Made by a program: the position numbers and the translations under genes
Part shown: piece after piece, positions 60,041 through 64,000 of the stretch
Numbering within the stretch: the first letter of the stretch is position 1
How the letters are laid out: the number at the start of each line of letters is the position of its first letter
Source of the DNA: Silene noctiflora
Taxonomy: Eukaryota; Streptophyta; Magnoliopsida; Caryophyllales; Caryophyllaceae
Direction: 5' to 3'
DNA: 64,000 nt
NCBI GenBank assembly: GCA_009801015.1
Contig: VHZZ01004510.1
Location: 1-64,000 of the forward strand
Notes under the pieces: generated by a model
What the model was told of the DNA's origin: nothing
Seen by the model: the letters and a program-made list of their open reading frames with translations, nothing else
Databases searched by the model: none

Positions 60041-63000
60041 TAATCTATAATATTGGAAAGTTCTTATGGCGCCTTGGATCCTCTTCCTCGCGCAGCATTG
60101 GTTGGGTACTTTTCTGTGGATGCGGATCATCTATTCGAATTAGAAAGAGAATCTTTTTCTAAAAGTTAATTTAGTAGGAAGAAATGGATCTTTTATATGT
60201 TTGAACCACTATCACATACGTTCGAGTTATCTCATCCCTCTCTTTTTGAGCTATTTTGGTCTTCTTGCCGAAAATGCAAGAGATTACGTTGCCGTTGCAG
60301 CACTTTTACTGCTGACTACTTATAAGTAAGAGGTGCGCCTATCCGCCTATAAGTAATTGAAAACGGCTCTCATAGCAGTAAGAAGGACTCGTCGCGGTTG
60401 GCTCGAGACACTCCTTCCGGATCGGTAAAATAGGACAGACAACGGGGCGCTTTGCGACGAAAAAAGGCACCCCACGCCGGGGATTTTCGGAAGAACGTCA
60501 TCTTTTTCTGGTTATGTACATTTTTCTATGATACCCGTCTCCGAGGGTTGGGTGGAAGGAAGGTAATCAGCTTTAGCTACTCGCATTATAACACAAGTAA
60601 AATAGATATATATGCAACGGGAGAGGCGGGGAAGATAAACTCCCCCTGGTTTGATGAAAGACTGTAGAATAAGACACAGGTAGGCGGCGGGATACCGGGT
60701 TTTTGGGTGTGTAGGTGTGGGCAACTTCCCCCTCCTAATTCTACTAAAGCACTCTAATATCTTCTATTAACCATTAAGCAAGCGCATTTACGAGGGATTA
60801 GCTTTTCTTCCTACTTTCTTTTAATGTAAAACTTCTTGGACTCATCTTGGAACGCTTTATTACTCAAAGCTACCTTGTCTTATCCGCTCGAGCCTTTCAG
60901 ACCTCTAACATCGTAGTGAACCTGCTCTTGCTAAGATGATTTCTTTCCCTGCTGTTTGAAAAGCCCCTTTTGAGAGGCTCCCCTTTGATCCTGTGATAGT
61001 ATGCTTGGTTCTTGTTAACCCAATGAGGTCTTCTTCTTATTATTAAGCTTTCTCGAGTCCCTTTGATCAGAATGGAACTTAGGAAACCGCTTTTACCTGG
61101 ACCGCTTTCATTTAGGTAAAGCCTATGAAGTAGCTACGCAGTCTCCCACAAGGTTGTTAAAATCTGTTCTGACTAAAGAAAATTCTCGATTATACTAATT
61201 TCACTGGCGGGTGAGAAGTGAGGAGGTTAAGAAATGAGGCTAAGGAAAAAGTATAGCAGCACCTTGTATTGGAAATTAAGTTTCCTCTTTAATTAAAAAG
61301 AATAAGCGTTAAAGAGAAAATGCTTATTAGTGTGAAACTGTAGATCTAGAGTCTTTCCTAAGGGGGGAACCTGGGTTGATGGTCTTTAAACCAAGGAAGC
61401 TCCCAGGGATCATTTATGGTAAGAGGGGTTTGTCGTCTTCCAGTCTAAAAACTACAAAGTGTGTTCTAGCTCCATAGGAAGGGTCGTTGTGATGATTATT
61501 CTCTTTTCAGCCCTTATCATAGGTCCGGAGAATTCGGTTACATAGCAGCTCCCGGATGACATTTCGTATAGAAGGGCCTCGCACGCACCTTTCTTTACTT
61601 ATTAGATAGAGAAGCAGCTATTCATTCGAACACGCCCAAGCTCCTCATTCGTTCGAAGTTGAAGGCGATGCACCCGAAAAGGATAAAAAGCCCCTGAACA
61701 AAAACTAGAACATAAAGTATTCGCGGAACTCATTAGACGAATCCTATTTTCTATTTATTTCCACTGAAATAGTCTTCTTCCGCACCCCGCTTTTCAATAG
61801 AAATACCAAAAAGACCCAACCCCCATCACATGAAAAAAACCAAATCACAGCCAATCTCGCGTTTTGTGTCACCAAAACCCCGGGGAGATACAACCTTTGC
61901 ATGTGAAAATACAATTCCTTAAGCGAAAAGACATTCTCCCTATTTTCCCCGGAAAGTCAGACTTTTTTTGTTCGAAAATCGCGGTCTGTAGGAAATCGAC
62001 CAACGTTACTGCGATGTTATCTGTTACGGGATAAAGGTTGCTTTCCTATGAAAGCGGTGATTGAGCGCCTTTCCTTCATAATGACTTTCTGAAAATCATG
62101 TCCCAAACGGAAAAGGGGTCCACCTATCTGATTATAATGCGAATAAAGAAAGAAGACTTTCACACTGCTGCTATTCCACGGAACCACTATCCATATAAAT
62201 AAAGAGAGCTCCAGCTGCTTCTCTAGTTCTAATTTAATCTTAGTTTTTATATTCTTATATGATTAATATGATTAACGGGATCATCACCCTTTTGTAGTCG
62301 GCCCAAGGCATTCTGGGAACAGCCTTTCACCATACCACTGCCCGAGAGGTGCGCTTTAAATTTGATTTCTGCTTCGCCATTCTCACTTGCCCCTTCTTCT
62401 CTTTGAATCTATATATTTTTATTCATTAGAATTTAGATGTAAAGTAAATAAACAAGGGCTTACGTAGGGTGAGGAGTGCGAGATGGAAGAAGCTTAATCT
62501 GTCCGGATCTAGAAGCACTTCTTTTTTCTTTCGATTGCAAACTTTTATTTAATCTCTTAAAATGCTCCTCCAAAGATTCAGTTTGTAATAAGCGTCTTCT
62601 TTCTGTCCACAGCCTCTTTGGGTTACCCCGGCAGGATCAATCATCAACTTAGGCTTGATGGCCCGCTCCTATATGATAAATAGAAACCTTTTCCAGATGA
62701 AAAGGGATAGAAATAATGGACTAACTAGGGCATTCAACTTGTGATACGATCTCAGCCTTTGAATGACTTGGCACTGTTTTGTATAGTTTTAAGGGGTTCC
62801 AATCAGTAGAATGCTTTAACGCTTTCAAGCAAAGGTTGTGATGGATCGACTCTCATCGAATTGGTCGAAAAGGCTTTTCTAAGAAAATGCTTCCGCTTTG
62901 AACCTGATTCTTATGCTCACCAGCAGTTGCTTCGTTTATGTGCCGCCAGAAAAAAAGGGGGGGGGTTCCCGAGTTGAGCTCCACTCTAACCGAAAGACAA

Positions 63001-63528
63001 ACTTACATACAATACATATCTAACGATATAATTCAAAAGCGAGCTTGGTTATGTCTCAGAGGGAAGGTTAGCTAGAGGGTTAACACGTGGGAGTCAAGTA
63101 CTGTTTTCGAAGAAAAATGAGACCAAAGATCTCTTATAGAAGGCGTGCATGGTGGGAAAATTCAGGACGGGTCGTGCGTGAAAGAAAAAGAAATCCTCGG
63201 TAACGGAACAAGGAAATGAGAGGGCAGGTCTTCCATGACCGGGGCCAAGAGCGGCGAATGGATTCCGAGTAACGATACATAGAGAAGTCTTTCCTTCCTC
63301 TGCTTCCCCCTTATATTATCAGTCTTATATAAGGAAGACAGGCAGCAGACAGCCATGCACTTTTCCAAAGCATTTCCTTTCTGTTTTTTCAAGTCAAAGT
63401 TAACTTCAGATATCCGCCCCAATCAAATCTCGTCTGTGAAACCCCCTACTTGCAACAACTAACTCTTTGCATTCTTTAATCGCATTTGATACCTTTCTTT
63501 GGCTCGCATTTTCATTCTTCCGGTTCAA
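60041..63528. other. Gene-free spacer with a G9 tract
   Basis: No gene was recognised. Frames at 60452-60667 and 60512-60724 overlap on opposite strands, and the minus frame 63162-63422 is unassigned. A run of nine G occurs at 62957-62965. Confidence 0.6.
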
Positions 63529-63693
63529 CTACACGAAAAACGCTGAAAAAGGGGCACTAGATGCGTACACTTCTGGTTGGTTCCAAACATCACTAAAAGT
63601 ACGTAAATAAACTGACTGTTGAACATATTGTAAATTAATGCCAGGGGAGTCAGTAAAGTAAGCTTCCTGCTCGCTCAGGGATAGAAAGGACAT
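63529..63693 (-). CDS. Unassigned 54-codon ORF with protein-like sequence
   Basis: The frame starts at an ATG at 63693. Its residues are unusually protein-like for this window, for example QQSVYLRTFSDVWNQP followed by EVYASSAPFSAFF. The spacing of QQ, FS-VW and the following aromatic residues faintly recalls the N-terminal half of tobamovirus-type coat proteins, but the likeness covers only a handful of residues and I would not name it on that basis. No other part of such a virus was recognised nearby. If it is viral it is a short broken fossil. Confidence 0.12.
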   Translation of the reverse strand: MSFLSLSEQEAYFTDSPGINLQYVQQSVYLRTFSDVWNQPEVYASSAPFSAFFV

Positions 63694-64000
63694 GTGTACG
63701 TTCGGTTTGGGATAAGCATGGTTGACTTAGAACAGCATCTATATATAGCATGAAATATTCTCCACATCCCTTTGTGTTGTGTAAGTAGGATTGGTTGAAA
63801 CTTCTTCATGCTTGACCTAACAACGACGTTTGAGATCCCATTTGATGTGAAAGGCCTAGCTTTTTTTTAAGCCGCGTAATCATCCACAGTCACCCTTCCT
63901 TCACATGCTGCACCAGGAGGTGAAATCATCCCAATGCCCCTCACCATTTATGGATGGATAGCTGCTACTTAGGATTAAGATTGATTTGTCCTCTCATGGA
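63694..64000. other. Spacer to the window end
   Basis: No gene was named. A 26-codon minus-strand frame near 63867-63947 (containing GMISPPGAACEGRVTVDDY) reads like protein but is too short to assign. Confidence 0.5.

Noticed and set aside
1-64000. CRISPR arrays, insertion sequences, operons or phage modules
   Set aside because: No regularly spaced repeats, no paired terminal inverted repeats around a transposase and no co-directional gene runs were seen.

Overview
The window looks like non-coding spacer DNA from a large flowering-plant mitochondrial genome. The basis is composition and texture: roughly 40% G+C in the lines I sampled, a dense mix of short pyrimidine tracts and their complements (TTTCTT and GAAAG types), many tiny dispersed repeats, and no nuclear-style transposon or satellite. 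This is inference, because no diagnostic gene is present. I could not recognise any mitochondrial respiratory, ATP-synthase, ribosomal-protein or cytochrome-maturation exon, any rRNA, any complete tRNA, or any plastid gene. Gene-free tracts this long are known from expanded or multi-chromosomal plant mitogenomes (for example some Silene species and some orchids); I cannot name the species.

The reading frames fit chance. At about 40% G+C roughly 6% of random codons are stops, so in 64 kb read in six frames the longest open run expected by chance is around 130-140 codons. The longest frames here are 135, 130 and 130 codons, and all three begin with TTG or GTG, which plant mitochondria are not known to use as ordinary starts. 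Only a few frames deserve a second look. They are a minus-strand ORF at 22394-22675 with a secretory-looking N-terminus, a run of open plus-strand stretches at 52098-52697 with another at 53052-53249, and a short minus-strand ORF at 63529-63693.

Layout: 1-14 kb is spacer with a GC-rich hairpin (3562-3578) and half of a 19-bp inverted-repeat pair (8998-9016 and 10341-10359). 14-22 kb holds a guanine-rich 12-bp tandem duplication with a quadruplex motif and a 15-bp tandem duplication. 22-31 kb has the highest density of long unassigned frames. 31-43 kb carries most of the internal dispersed repeats, including a permuted pair of repeat blocks near 35-36 kb. 43-52 kb is featureless spacer. 52-53.3 kb is the possible decayed coding patch. 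53-64 kb is spacer rich in small repeats.

There is no evidence of genes working together, of an operon, or of a defined biological system. The main content is the micro-repeat structure, which fits spacer that grows and reshuffles through microhomology-mediated repair.
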